The notes: generated by a model not told the origin, from the letters alone. DNA of 64,000 nt from Anthropogastromicrobium sp050944455 (GCA_050944455.1 JBMNRC010000002.1:100820-164819), one strand, 5' to 3'; shown: positions 45,388 through 54,438, counted from the stretch's first letter. Numbers and translations are program-made.

Positions 45388-45508
45388 CACGGACGGTCCG
45401 GGGCCGCGCGGCCCCGGCCGCCGCGGCGCCCGGAAACGCCTGCGGCGCAGGGCTTTGTGATTCGTGAAAACGATTCGGAAGGAAGCGGGCCGCACGCTGT
45501 CAGCCCGC

Positions 45509-45567
45509 AAAAAAGCTGCCGTATCCGCTGGCGTTCAGGGCCAGCGGATACGGCAGCGCATTTTTTT
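45509..45567. terminator. Bidirectional terminator between convergent genes
   Basis: Perfect 18-bp stem (45515-45532 with 45540-45557) flanked by AAAAAA on the left and TTTTTTT on the right. It can end the exporter transcript on the plus strand and the hpf-SDR transcript on the minus strand. Confidence 0.95.
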
Positions 45568-45632
45568 CCGGGCGGCGGAAAGACGGGTTTACGATCAGAT
45601 CGTCAGCCAACAAGGCTGCTGAAAGAAACGGT

Positions 45633-46364
45633 TTACGTCCATCCCCCGTCCATCGTGATCACCTGGCCGGTCAGATACAGCGGGGCGGAGGCGGTCAGCT
45701 CGATCATCCGGGCGGCTTCCTCAGCGGTGCCCAGGCGGCCCATCGGAATTTCGTCAGCGAGGGCCTGCAGGTCTTCCTCACTGAGTTCCTGCCGGTTCAT
45801 CCGGGTGTCGATGGCGCCGAACGCGACCGCGTTGACGGCAATCCCGCTGGGCGCCAGTTCCTTCGCCAGCGCCTTCGTAAAGCTGTTGACGCCGCCCTTG
45901 GAGGCGGAGTAAACCGCCTCGCAGGAAGCCCCGACGCTGCCCCACACGGAGGAAACGTTGATAATGCGGCCGCTCTGCGCGCGCACCATCGGCGGAATCA
46001 CGGCCCGGCACAGGCGGATGACGGAGAGCAGATTGACCTGGATCATCCGGTCGATATCCGCCGGATCCATTTCCTGCAGGAGGCCGATGTGCGAGGTCCC
46101 CGCGTTGTTCACCAGAAGATCGATCCTGCCGAAGCGGGTGAGGGTTTCGTCCACCAGCCTGGAGTCAAAATCAGGGTCAGCCACATCGCCCAGGAGGGGC
46201 AGAACTTCGCTTCCGGCTTTCGCGGCGGTTTCGGCAGTGCCGCGGAGGGCCTCCGCGCCTTTCCGCGCGCACAGAACCAGAGCGTGTTCCGGGGAAGCGA
46301 AGCGGAGGGCGGAGGCCCGGCCGATGCCGGAGGAGGCGCCGGTGATCACAATGATTTTTTTCAT
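45633..46364 (-). CDS. SDR oxidoreductase, YmfI/EF-P 5-aminopentanone reductase-like
   Basis: 243 aa short-chain dehydrogenase: GASSGIG cofactor motif at the N-terminus, NNAGTSH, and the YSASK catalytic pair after a serine in NVSSVWG. The wording around SSVWGSVGASCEAVYSASKG and FTKALAKELAPSGI is closer to B. subtilis YmfI, which reduces the 5-aminopentanone group on EF-P, than to FabG. FabG-like activity remains possible. ATG at 46364 chosen because the fold starts there; the frame is open 84 bases upstream. Follows hpf on the same strand. Confidence 0.75.
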   Translation of the reverse strand: MKKIIVITGASSGIGRASALRFASPEHALVLCARKGAEALRGTAETAAKAGSEVLPLLGDVADPDFDSRLVDETLTRFGRIDLLVNNAGTSHIGLLQEMDPADIDRMIQVNLLSVIRLCRAVIPPMVRAQSGRIINVSSVWGSVGASCEAVYSASKGGVNSFTKALAKELAPSGIAVNAVAFGAIDTRMNRQELSEEDLQALADEIPMGRLGTAEEAARMIELTASAPLYLTGQVITMDGGWT

Positions 46365-46450
46365 ATTCTTCCATTCACAACCGCCGGGCTGCCGGCAGAA
46401 TTCCGGCTGTCCCGGAAACCTGCGCGTCAGCCCGGCGTACATTCCCACTA

Positions 46451-46990
46451 TTATTCGTTATCAGGCTCGATCAGGCCGAAAGTCCCGTCAGTTCTCTTGT
46501 AGACGACATTGGTGGCTCCGGTATCACTGTTGGTGAAGACGTAGAAACTGTGGCCCAGCAGTTCCATCTGCAGGCACGCTTCCACCGGATCCATCGGCTT
46601 GTAGGCGAATTTCTTGACTTTCGCGATTTTGATTTCTTCCTCTTCCTCCTCCGCCGGAACCTCAAGCTCCATGAAGGCTCTCGAGAAATTCTCGCCGCTC
46701 TGCCAGCGCTGGGTCAGCTGGCCTTTGTATTTTTTGAGCTGCCTCTCAATCACTTCTTCCACGAGGTCGATCGATACGTACATGCTGCTGCTGGCCTGCT
46801 CCGCGCGGATCGTCCGGCCTTTCACCGGGATCGTGACCTCGACTTTCTGTGTATCTTTCTGAACGCTCATGGTAACGTAGACGACCGTTTCGGGATTGAA
46901 GAAACGGTCCAGTTTCCCGAGCTTTTTCTCGACGGCGTCCCGAAGACTGTCGGTAATCGCGAGATTTCTTCCTGTGATGATATATTTCAT
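46451..46990 (-). CDS. hpf: Ribosome hibernation promoting factor, long form
   Basis: 179 aa: N-terminal S30AE domain (~1-100, MKYIITGRNLAITDSLRDAVEKKLGKLDRFF) that blocks the decoding centre, a Glu-rich linker, and the C-terminal domain (~120-179, MDPVEACLQMELLGHSFYVFTN) that dimerises 30S heads into 100S particles. Transcribed leftward, divergent from secA. A GGAGA site precedes the ATG. Confidence 0.97.
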   Translation of the reverse strand: MKYIITGRNLAITDSLRDAVEKKLGKLDRFFNPETVVYVTMSVQKDTQKVEVTIPVKGRTIRAEQASSSMYVSIDLVEEVIERQLKKYKGQLTQRWQSGENFSRAFMELEVPAEEEEEEIKIAKVKKFAYKPMDPVEACLQMELLGHSFYVFTNSDTGATNVVYKRTDGTFGLIEPDNE

Positions 46991-47112
46991 AAGTCTCCTT
47001 TCCGGTAACGGTTTCCGGGGAGAACTGCCGGATGCCGGGGAAAAGGCTGCGCTGTTTCACCGGCGCAGCAGCCTTCCGCCATAAATCGTACCACGGATTT
47101 TCTTGTACAGTC

Positions 47113-47141
47113 AGTATATCATATAAAAATTGCGATGTAAA
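47113..47141 (-). promoter_or_regulatory. Promoter for hpf
   Basis: On the minus strand: TTTACA (47136-47141), 17 bases, TATACT (47113-47118) with TG one base upstream of the -10. About 120 bases separate it from the hpf ATG. Confidence 0.8.
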
Positions 47142-47148
47142 GAAAAAT

Positions 47149-47182
47149 AATTCAGACAATTCAGAAACAATTTACCTGAATT
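47149..47182. promoter_or_regulatory. Phased AATTCAGA repeats upstream of hpf
   Basis: AATTCAGA occurs at 47149 and again at 47159, one helical turn apart, and the inverse CTGAATT follows at 47176-47182. They sit just upstream of the hpf -35, where an activator or sigma-factor accessory could bind. Function unknown. Confidence 0.4.
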
Positions 47183-47196
47183 TGGGGAATTTTTGT

Positions 47197-47230
47197 CATC
47201 GGAACCGCCGCGGGAAATCCGGTTCCGATG
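47197..47230. promoter_or_regulatory. Perfect 10-bp inverted repeat between hpf and secA
   Basis: CATCGGAACC (47197-47206) and GGTTCCGATG (47221-47230) are exact inverse copies 14 bases apart, ending 12 bases before the secA -35. No T run on either side, so an operator is more likely than a terminator. Confidence 0.55.
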
Positions 47231-47242
47231 ATCACCCCCCGG

Positions 47243-47271
47243 TTGAGATTCCGATCCTTTCGTGCTAAAAT
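47243..47271 (+). promoter_or_regulatory. Promoter for secA
   Basis: TTGAGA (47243-47248), 17 bases, TAAAAT (47266-47271) with an extended TG before the -10. It gives a leader of about 100 bases. Confidence 0.75.
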
Positions 47272-47379
47272 TACTCTGATATACTGCTGTCAGTGTATCC
47301 ACCGGCCGGCATTCTGCCGGCCCGGAGCAATACCGGTCCCCGTCCTCCGGGAATCGGGACCTGTCAGGAGGTAATTCTA

Positions 47380-50001
47380 TTGAGCATAGTGACCAAACTG
47401 TTCGGCACGCACAGCGAACATGAGATCAAGCGCATCATGCCGACGGTCAATAAAATACTCGGCATGCGCGACCAGATGATGGCGATGACTGACGAGCAGC
47501 TCGCTGCCAAGACGCCGGAGTTCAAAGAGCGCCTCGCAAAAGGTGAAACGCTGGATGATATTCTTCCGGAAGCATTCGCGGTTGTCCGTGAAGCGTCCCG
47601 CCGTGTGCTCGGAGAGGAGCACTACCCGGTACAGCTGATGGGCGGCATTATCCTTCACCAGGGCCGCATCGCCGAGATGAAAACCGGCGAAGGAAAAACC
47701 AACGTGGCTTCTCTCGCTTCCTATCTGAACGCGCTGGAAGGCAAGGGCGTCTATGTCGTCACCGTCAACGACTACCTGGCGCACCGTGACGCGGAGAACG
47801 AGGGCAAGGTCCACCGTTTCCTCGGGCTTACCGTCGGATGCGTCCTGAACAGCATGAACAGCGACGAGCGCCGCGCCGCCTACAACTGCGACATCACCTA
47901 TGTCACCAACAATGAGCTCGGTTTCGATTATCTGCGGGACAACATGGTGATCTACAAGGAACAGCTGGTTCTGCGCGGCCTGCATTACGCCATCATCGAC
48001 GAGGTCGACTCCATCCTGATCGATGAAGCCAGAACCCCGCTGATCATCTCCGGCCAGAGCGGCAAATCCACCAAGCTGTACGAAGTGTGCGATATCATCG
48101 CGAAGCGTCTGCAGCAGGGCGAAGCTTCGGCAGAGTTCTCCAAGATCAACGCGATCATGGGCGAGGAGATCACCGAAACCGGCGACTTCATCGTCAACGA
48201 GAAAGACAAGACGGTCAACCTCACCGAGCAGGGCGTTCACAAGGTGGAGCAGTTTTTCCACATCAAAAACCTGGCGGACGGCGAGAACCTCGAAATCCAG
48301 CACGGCATCATCATGGCGCTCAAGGCCAACTACATGATGCACCGCGACCAGGATTATGTGGTGAAGGATGACGAGGTCCAGATCGTCGACGAGTTCACCG
48401 GCCGCATCCTCCCGGGACGCCGCTACAGCGACGGACTGCATCAGGCGATCGAGGCCAAAGAGCATGTAAAGGTCAAGAGAGAGAGCAAGACCCTGGCGAC
48501 CATCACGTTCCAGAACTTCTTCAACAAGTTTGAGAAGAAGGCGGGCATGACCGGAACCGCTCTCACCGAGGAGCAGGAGTTCCGCACGATTTACGGCATG
48601 GACGTTATCGCGATCCCGACCAACCGCCCGATGATCCGCGTAGACCATGAAGATGCCGTTTACAAGACCAAGAAGGAAAAATTCAACGCGGTCGTCAACG
48701 AGATTGAGGAGACGTACAAAAAGCAGCAGCCTGTCCTGGTCGGCACGGTCAACATCGATACTTCCGAGATGCTGTCCGCGATGCTCAAGCGCCGCGGCAT
48801 CCCGCATCAGGTCCTGAACGCGAAGTACCACGAGCTCGAGGCGGAGATCATTTCGAAGGCAGGCGTTCACGGCTCCGTGACCATCGCCACCAACATGGCC
48901 GGCCGCGGCACCGATATCAAGCTGGACGAGGAGTCCAGAAAACTCGGCGGCCTCAAGGTCATCGGAACAGAGCGCCACGAGTCCCGCCGCATTGACAACC
49001 AGCTGCGCGGCCGTTCCGGCCGCCAGGGAGACCCGGGCGAATCCCGCTTCTACGTGTCCCTGGAGGACGACCTGATGCGCCTGTTCGGTTCCGAGCGCCT
49101 GATGAATGTGTTCAACGCGCTGGGCGTGCAGGAGGGCGAGCAGATCGAGCACAAGATGCTGTCCTCGGCCATCGAGAAGGCCCAGGAGAAGATCGAGGGG
49201 AACAACTTCGGCATCCGCGAGAACGTCCTCAAGTACGACGAGGTCATGAACGAGCAGCGTGAGATCATCTACGGCGAGCGCCGCCGCGTTCTGGATAACG
49301 ACAACATGCGCGGTGTGGTCATCAAGATGGCCGACACGCTGTGCGAAAACTTCGTCGACCGCCTGATCGGCGAGCAGCAGGCCCCGGAGGAATGGGACCT
49401 GGTGAGCCTGAATATCGAGCTGCGGGAGATCATTCCGCTGGATGACGAGATCACCCTTAAAGGATATTTCCCGAACGGCGGAGCGACCAGGGATAAGCTG
49501 AAGGAACTCCTCAAAAAGAACACCGAAAAACAGTACGAAAAGAAAGAAGCCGAGTTTGACGATCCGAACAAGATCCGTGAGCTCGAGCGCATTGTTCTCC
49601 TGAAGACGATCGACCAGAAGTGGATGGACCACATCGACGATATGGATCAGCTGCGCCAGGGCATCGGCCTGCAGGCGTACGCGAACCGCGATCCGCTCAC
49701 GGAGTACAAGATTGCCGGCTACGATATGTTCAACGATATGATGGCAAGCATCCGCCAGGATACGGTGCGGCTTCTGTTCCACGCGAGAGTCGAGGCTCCG
49801 GCAGAGCGCGAACAGGTGGCCAAGGTCACCGGCACCAACCGCGACGATACCGAGGCCAAGGCTCCGACGCGCCGCAAGGCGAAGAAAATCCAGCCCAACG
49901 ATCCCTGCCCGTGCGGTTCCGGCCTGAAATACAAACAGTGCCACGGCAGGTTCGCGGCGGGAGCGCCCGGCGTTCAGAACGCTGCCAATACCAAGCAGTA
50001 A
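47380..50001 (+). CDS. secA: Preprotein translocase ATPase SecA
   Basis: 873 aa motor of the Sec system, acting on the SecY channel encoded at 9.5 kb. DEAD-like motor with Walker A MKTGEGKTNVA, Walker B IIDEVDSILIDEARTPLIIS, motif QLRGRSGRQGDPG, and the C-terminal SEC-C zinc motif CPCGSGLKYKQCHG. Start is TTG at 47380, 8 bases after AGGAGG; upstream in-frame residues are not SecA-like. Followed closely by prfB. Confidence 0.96.
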   Translation: MSIVTKLFGTHSEHEIKRIMPTVNKILGMRDQMMAMTDEQLAAKTPEFKERLAKGETLDDILPEAFAVVREASRRVLGEEHYPVQLMGGIILHQGRIAEMKTGEGKTNVASLASYLNALEGKGVYVVTVNDYLAHRDAENEGKVHRFLGLTVGCVLNSMNSDERRAAYNCDITYVTNNELGFDYLRDNMVIYKEQLVLRGLHYAIIDEVDSILIDEARTPLIISGQSGKSTKLYEVCDIIAKRLQQGEASAEFSKINAIMGEEITETGDFIVNEKDKTVNLTEQGVHKVEQFFHIKNLADGENLEIQHGIIMALKANYMMHRDQDYVVKDDEVQIVDEFTGRILPGRRYSDGLHQAIEAKEHVKVKRESKTLATITFQNFFNKFEKKAGMTGTALTEEQEFRTIYGMDVIAIPTNRPMIRVDHEDAVYKTKKEKFNAVVNEIEETYKKQQPVLVGTVNIDTSEMLSAMLKRRGIPHQVLNAKYHELEAEIISKAGVHGSVTIATNMAGRGTDIKLDEESRKLGGLKVIGTERHESRRIDNQLRGRSGRQGDPGESRFYVSLEDDLMRLFGSERLMNVFNALGVQEGEQIEHKMLSSAIEKAQEKIEGNNFGIRENVLKYDEVMNEQREIIYGERRRVLDNDNMRGVVIKMADTLCENFVDRLIGEQQAPEEWDLVSLNIELREIIPLDDEITLKGYFPNGGATRDKLKELLKKNTEKQYEKKEAEFDDPNKIRELERIVLLKTIDQKWMDHIDDMDQLRQGIGLQAYANRDPLTEYKIAGYDMFNDMMASIRQDTVRLLFHARVEAPAEREQVAKVTGTNRDDTEAKAPTRRKAKKIQPNDPCPCGSGLKYKQCHGRFAAGAPGVQNAANTKQ

Positions 50002-50013
50002 TGGGGAGGAAAT

Positions 50014-51153
50014 ATGCTGGAACTTGATCAGCTGAAACAGAAACTGGAAACCCTGAAGCAGCCGCTGAAAACCCTCGGCGATTCGCTGGACCTGGAACTC
50101 AAAAAGCAGAGGATTGCCGAGATCCAGCGCTACATGGAGGCTCCTGATTTCTGGGACGACGTGGAACGCTCCCAGAAGATGACCCGCGAACTGAAGTCGC
50201 TCCAGGATACAGAAAAGAGCTACGCGGACCTGGAAAACCGCTACAACGACATCGGGATGCTGATCGAGATGGGCAATGAGGAGAACGATCCCGAAGCAGT
50301 GGACGTGGTGAAGGAATCCCTCGATTCACTGACGCAGGATCTCGAGAAGATGCGCATGTCGATTCTGCTGGACGGCAAGTATGACAACAACAATGTCATC
50401 CTCCGCCTGAACGCCGGCGCCGGCGGCACTGAGGCCTGCGACTGGGCCGGCATGCTTTACCGGATGTACACCCGCTGGGCGGAGCGCCACGGCTTTTCGA
50501 TCGAGGTGCTGGACGAACTGGAAGGCGAGGAGGCGGGAATCAAATCCGTCACCGTCCAGATCAACGGCGAGAACGCCTACGGCCTGCTGAAATCCGAAAA
50601 AGGCGTGCACAGGCTGGTGCGCATTTCCCCCTTCAACGCGGCGGGCAAGCGCCAGACGTCCTTCGTGTCCTGCGATGTGATGCCGGATATCAAGGAAGAC
50701 CTGGACGTCGAGATCAGGCCGGAGGACATCCGCATCGACGTCTACCGTTCCAGCGGCGCCGGCGGACAGAAGGTCAACAAAACGTCCACCGCCATCCGCA
50801 TCACCCATTTCCCGACGGGCATCGTGGTAACCTGCCAGAACGAGCGCTCGCAGTACCAGAACAAGGACAAGGCCATGGAAATCCTGAAGTCCAAGCTCTT
50901 CATGCTCAAGCAGCAGGAGAACGAGGAGAAGCTTTCGGGAATCCGCGGCGAGGTCAAGGAAAACGCCTGGGGAAGCCAGATCCGCTCTTACGTGCTGCAG
51001 CCGTACACCATGGTCAAGGACCACCGCACCGGCATGGCCAACAGCAACGCCAACGCGGTGCTGGACGGCGACCTGGACGATTTCATCGCGGCTTACCTGC
51101 GCTGGATCAAGACCGGTGAGAAGGTGTCGGACGACACCGGCAGCGACGATTAA
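50014..51153 (+). CDS. prfB: Peptide chain release factor 2, no frameshift
   Basis: 379 aa. GGQ catalytic motif in SSGAGGQKVNKTSTAIR and the SPF stop-recognition motif in RISPFN identify RF2 (UAA/UGA). In most bacteria prfB has an in-frame UGA near codon 25 read by programmed +1 frameshift; here that position reads TLGDSLDLEL in one continuous frame with no UGA, so this autoregulation is absent. GGGGAGG lies before the ATG; secA ends 12 bases upstream. Confidence 0.95.
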   Translation: MLELDQLKQKLETLKQPLKTLGDSLDLELKKQRIAEIQRYMEAPDFWDDVERSQKMTRELKSLQDTEKSYADLENRYNDIGMLIEMGNEENDPEAVDVVKESLDSLTQDLEKMRMSILLDGKYDNNNVILRLNAGAGGTEACDWAGMLYRMYTRWAERHGFSIEVLDELEGEEAGIKSVTVQINGENAYGLLKSEKGVHRLVRISPFNAAGKRQTSFVSCDVMPDIKEDLDVEIRPEDIRIDVYRSSGAGGQKVNKTSTAIRITHFPTGIVVTCQNERSQYQNKDKAMEILKSKLFMLKQQENEEKLSGIRGEVKENAWGSQIRSYVLQPYTMVKDHRTGMANSNANAVLDGDLDDFIAAYLRWIKTGEKVSDDTGSDD

Positions 51154-51190
51154 AAATCCCGCTATTCATGCAGAATCCGGAGGACAGAAA

Positions 51191-52387
51191 ATGAAAAAAG
51201 CTGCGGTACTTGGCTATGGCAATATCGGCTCGGGCGTTGTCGCCACCCTGATCGAAAACAGGGAGCACATCGCCATGATGGCCGGGGAGGAGATCGTTCC
51301 GGTAAAGGTTCTTGATCTGCGCAGTTTCCCCGGAGATGTGATGGAGAAAAATGTGGTCCGCGACATTCAGGAGATCGCCGGAGACCCGGAGATCTCCCTG
51401 GTGGTCGAGACCATGGGCGGAACCAATCCGGCTTTCCCGTTCGTGAAAGCCTGCCTGGAAGCCGGAAAGCATGTGGTGACCTCCAACAAGGAACTGGTCG
51501 CGGCGCACGGCCCGGAGCTTCTGCAGACTGCCGCGGACCATCACGTCAATTTTCTGTTTGAGGCCAGCGCCGGCGGCGCGATCCCGATCATCCGCCCGCT
51601 GGTCACGTGCGTGACGGGCGACCCGGTGGAGAAAATCTACGGGATTCTCAACGGGACGACCAACTATATGCTCACCCAGATGTCCGAGGCCGGCATGGAC
51701 TACGACGCTGCGCTGAAGAACGCGCAGGAACTCGGGTTTGCCGAGCGCAATCCCAGCGCGGATGTGGAAGGGTTCGATACCTGCCGCAAGATCGCCATCC
51801 TGGCGTCCATGGCGACGCATGCCTTCGTCGATTTCCAGGAGATTCCGACCGAGGGAATCGTCCATATCACCACAGCGGACATGGAACTGGCCGAAAGGCT
51901 GGGATACGGCCTGCGCCTGCTCGGAACCTTCCGCAGGGAGAATTTCCGCATGTTCGCGAGAGTCTGCCCGATGCTGGTAAAGTCAACCCATCCGCTTTAT
52001 TCGGTGAAAGGCGCGATGAACGCCGTGTTCGTCCAGGGAAGCCGGATGGGCGACCTGATGTTCTACGGGCAGGGCGCCGGGAAATACCCGACAGCCTCGG
52101 CGGTTGTGGCAGACCTGATTTCGTGCGTCCGCCATCCGCAGGGCGGTGAGATTCCGTTTACCCTCTCCGAGTCGCTGCACCTGACGGATGCTTCCATGGA
52201 CAGAAGCCGGTGGTTTGTCCACTTTGCGTCCAACCCGGGCAAAAAGATCTGCACGGCGCTGGGCAGGGAAGGAAAAGCGGTATCCTCCGCGGACAGGGGG
52301 TTCGCCTTTATCACCAGCGAACTGGCGGAGCAGGAAATGAAGGAAAAGGCCGGGGAAGGCCTGATGTCGGCATACCGGCTTGCATGA
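51191..52387 (+). CDS. hom: Homoserine dehydrogenase without ACT domain
   Basis: 398 aa; NAD(P)H reduction of aspartate semialdehyde to homoserine, the precursor of methionine and threonine. Rossmann start VLGYGNIGSGVV, catalytic region with GILNGTTNYMLTQM and AQELGFAERNPSADVEGFD. It stops where many Gram-positive enzymes continue into an ACT regulatory domain, so threonine feedback through ACT is not expected. ATG 51191 follows GGAGGACAG. Homoserine would feed the MetF/MetH branch encoded at 26.8-31.5 kb. Confidence 0.95.
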   Translation: MKKAAVLGYGNIGSGVVATLIENREHIAMMAGEEIVPVKVLDLRSFPGDVMEKNVVRDIQEIAGDPEISLVVETMGGTNPAFPFVKACLEAGKHVVTSNKELVAAHGPELLQTAADHHVNFLFEASAGGAIPIIRPLVTCVTGDPVEKIYGILNGTTNYMLTQMSEAGMDYDAALKNAQELGFAERNPSADVEGFDTCRKIAILASMATHAFVDFQEIPTEGIVHITTADMELAERLGYGLRLLGTFRRENFRMFARVCPMLVKSTHPLYSVKGAMNAVFVQGSRMGDLMFYGQGAGKYPTASAVVADLISCVRHPQGGEIPFTLSESLHLTDASMDRSRWFVHFASNPGKKICTALGREGKAVSSADRGFAFITSELAEQEMKEKAGEGLMSAYRLA

Positions 52388-52584
52388 CGATGGAGCGGCA
52401 CAGATGCGAAAAAGCAGCCGCGCCGGGGTGAGCAGAAGACCCGGCGGCCGCGCCGCGGCCGAGAAAGACCGGCGGCGTCCCCGGGAATGAATCGCCTTAT
52501 CCGCGCTGCGGCCAGACCGCCCGGATGCGCGGCGTCCCCGGGAGAAAGAACGGCGGCAATGGGTGCCGGCCTTATTTTCGGAAG

Positions 52585-53136
52585 ATGACTACAGAAAATA
52601 CAGAAAGAGCAAGCCGCCCCCGGATGCCGGGGACGGGAAAAGTCGGAACGCCTGACGGGCAGAGAATGGCCGGAGAGAACCGGGAAAAGCAGAACCGGCT
52701 CCGGACGCCAGGGATGGGGCCGGATATCACGGAAGATCAGGTTTTCTGCCGGATTCTGGCGGGAACCCTGCTTTTTGCGTGCTGCTTCGCGGCCGTCATT
52801 TTCCGTCTTCACCTCCAGCACATCTTTTTCACCCCGTGCTGGTTTTACCGGACGGTGGGACTGTACTGCCCCGGGTGCGGCGGGACGAGGGCGCTGACTG
52901 CCCTGCTCTCGGGAAATCCGCTGAGGAGCCTCCGGATGAATCCGCTGGTTCTGCCGGCGGCGATCTGGATGGCAGTCTATCTCGGATCTCACTTCATCAG
53001 TTCCGTTACCCGGGGAAGAACGCCGGTGCTCCGCATCTCGCGGGCGCCTTTCATCGCGGGAGCCGTTCTGCTGGGAGTCAACTGGATTCTCAAAAACGCG
53101 CTGCTGATTTTCTGGGGAATCGACCTGCTGAATTAA
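52585..53136 (+). CDS. DUF2752 membrane protein
   Basis: 183 aa. A basic low-complexity N-terminus (~1-50) precedes the DUF2752 core: membrane helix, then the hallmark YCPGCGGTRALTALLSGN, RMNPLVLPAAIW and two further helices. Function of the family is unknown. ATG 52585 is my choice (GGAAG site just upstream); another ATG lies 60 bases earlier. A strong hairpin terminator follows directly. Confidence 0.8.
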   Translation: MTTENTERASRPRMPGTGKVGTPDGQRMAGENREKQNRLRTPGMGPDITEDQVFCRILAGTLLFACCFAAVIFRLHLQHIFFTPCWFYRTVGLYCPGCGGTRALTALLSGNPLRSLRMNPLVLPAAIWMAVYLGSHFISSVTRGRTPVLRISRAPFIAGAVLLGVNWILKNALLIFWGIDLLN

Positions 53137-53148
53137 AGAAGAACAGGA

Positions 53149-53183
53149 GAGGCCGGGCCGCAAAAGCGGTCCGGCCTCTTTTT
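53149..53183 (+). terminator. Intrinsic terminator after the DUF2752 gene
   Basis: 13-bp stem (53149-53161 with 53166-53178, one G-T pair) around an aaaa loop, followed by five T residues. Confidence 0.93.
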
Positions 53184-53206
53184 GGCGGTGCGCCTGGCGG
53201 CATCCG

Positions 53207-54154
53207 TCAGGTCAGAGGGCTGGCGGACGCTGCCTGTGTTTCGGCTTCTGTCGCGGCTTCCGTGGTTTCGGCTGCTGTTCCCGCGTCAGGCAGCGGGAGA
53301 GCGCCGCTTCCGGAACCGCCGTTATTCAGCATGTTGTACAGCTGGTTGTAGTAGTCGGCAAATTCAGGATACTTTTCCAGCAGATACGGAAGAAGCACAT
53401 ACGTGATAATCAGGCTCCCGATGATCAGGATCAGGAGAACGATGCTGATGATCAGCGCGGCGATCGCCGGCCCCTGCATGCGCTTCCGGCGGTTGTTGGT
53501 AAATTTTGACATGATCGCGAGAACAAGCGCGAAGATCAGGCTGACGATGGACGCGTAAGGACTGCAGCAGCACAGCGGAATTGAGATCAGCGAGAGAAAA
53601 AGAGCGATCCTCGAAAGCCGGTTGGATTTTTCAGGAGGCGGCGGAACCGGGTGCCCCTCGTCGTCATAGTAGCGCTTCTGGTGGGCGCGTTCATAATTGT
53701 ATTCCTTCCAGGGATCGTATCGGTCGGATTCGGAATAATCCTGACTTCCGCCCGCCGCGCTTCCGCTGCCGTCCGCAGGGCCGCCGGACTCCCGGGAACT
53801 GCCGGTATAGCTTCCGGAGTTTTCACCGGAATTCTGGGAACCGCCGGCATAACTTTCTGAGCCGGTGCTGGACCCCTGAGAACCGCTGCCATAACTTCCG
53901 GAGTTTTCACCGGAACCCCGAGAACCGCCGGCATAACTTTCTGAGCCGGTGCTGGAACCCTGGGAACCGCTGCTATAGTTTTCAGAATTGCCGCCGGCAG
54001 CGGTCCCGCTTTCGCCGGCGCCGCTGTCCCTGCCGTCCTGTGTCTCTCCGCGCTCACTGTCCTGCGCGTCAGTATTAAAAATATCATTTTCCCCGCTGTT
54101 CTTTTCCGGCCGGAAAAGATCGGAGTCTTTGTCATCGTTGCTGTCAGAACCCAT
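53207..54154 (-). CDS. DUF4190-like membrane protein with Ser/Gly repeats
   Basis: 315 aa. Residues ~1-150 are hydrophilic Ser/Gly/Asp-rich and contain a 28-residue repeat (SGSQGSSTGSESYAGGS) present twice. Then PPPPEKSNRLSRIAL leads into two membrane regions (~185-220 and ~230-265) with a Cys triplet CCCSPYAS, as in DUF4190-type proteins, and an Ala/Thr/Glu-rich extracytoplasmic tail. Function unknown. GGAGG lies 6 bases before the ATG. Convergent with the DUF2752 gene. Confidence 0.8.
   Translation of the reverse strand: MGSDSNDDKDSDLFRPEKNSGENDIFNTDAQDSERGETQDGRDSGAGESGTAAGGNSENYSSGSQGSSTGSESYAGGSRGSGENSGSYGSGSQGSSTGSESYAGGSQNSGENSGSYTGSSRESGGPADGSGSAAGGSQDYSESDRYDPWKEYNYERAHQKRYYDDEGHPVPPPPEKSNRLSRIALFLSLISIPLCCCSPYASIVSLIFALVLAIMSKFTNNRRKRMQGPAIAALIISIVLLILIIGSLIITYVLLPYLLEKYPEFADYYNQLYNMLNNGGSGSGALPLPDAGTAAETTEAATEAETQAASASPLT
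53811..53978. repeat. Two tandem 84-bp units inside the DUF4190-like gene
   Basis: Adjacent units of 84 bp (28 codons), about 53811-53894 and 53895-53978, nearly identical in sequence and in frame. They encode the Ser/Gly repeat. Length variation between strains by slippage would be expected. Confidence 0.8.
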
Positions 54155-54210
54155 GGTACCTCCAGATCTGAAAAAAGAATATTGTCTTCTGGTTTGAAAC
54201 AGACAGACCT

Positions 54211-54239
54211 ATTGTAGAAAAAAACACCGCCGAGCGCAA
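54211..54239 (-). promoter_or_regulatory. Promoter for the DUF4190-like gene
   Basis: On the minus strand: TTGCGC (54234-54239), 17 bases, TACAAT (54211-54216), about 55 bases before the ATG. Confidence 0.65.
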
Positions 54240-54409
54240 GCCCGGAGAAGGTTTCGCAGAACTTCCGCGGACAGGAGCCTGCGGAGAAACGTTTACCCCA
54301 CAGGGTTATGATCTTTATTGTGTCCGCTTCCAGGCGCCCGCGGAGAGAACCGGATGGCCAGCGGGACCGCGCGGGAAGCGGCGGAAATCCTTCCAAGCTT
54401 TTCCGCACC
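54240..54409. other. Gap between divergent promoters
   Basis: About 170 GC-rich bases between the promoter of the DUF4190-like gene and that of tex. I see no gene, repeat or strong hairpin in it. Confidence 0.5.
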
Positions 54410-54438
54410 TTTACAACTCCGCATTTTGCTGGTATTCT
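54410..54438 (+). promoter_or_regulatory. Promoter for tex
   Basis: TTTACA (54410-54415), 17 bases, TATTCT (54433-54438), about 55 bases upstream of the tex ATG. Confidence 0.65.

Noticed and set aside
47377..49944. 855-codon open frame on the minus strand across secA
   Set aside because: It mirrors secA codon for codon, has no ribosome site or family similarity, and arises from the high-GC third-position bias. Similar long mirrors across atpD (36494-38383) and the second ABC gene (43426-45510) were rejected for the same reason.
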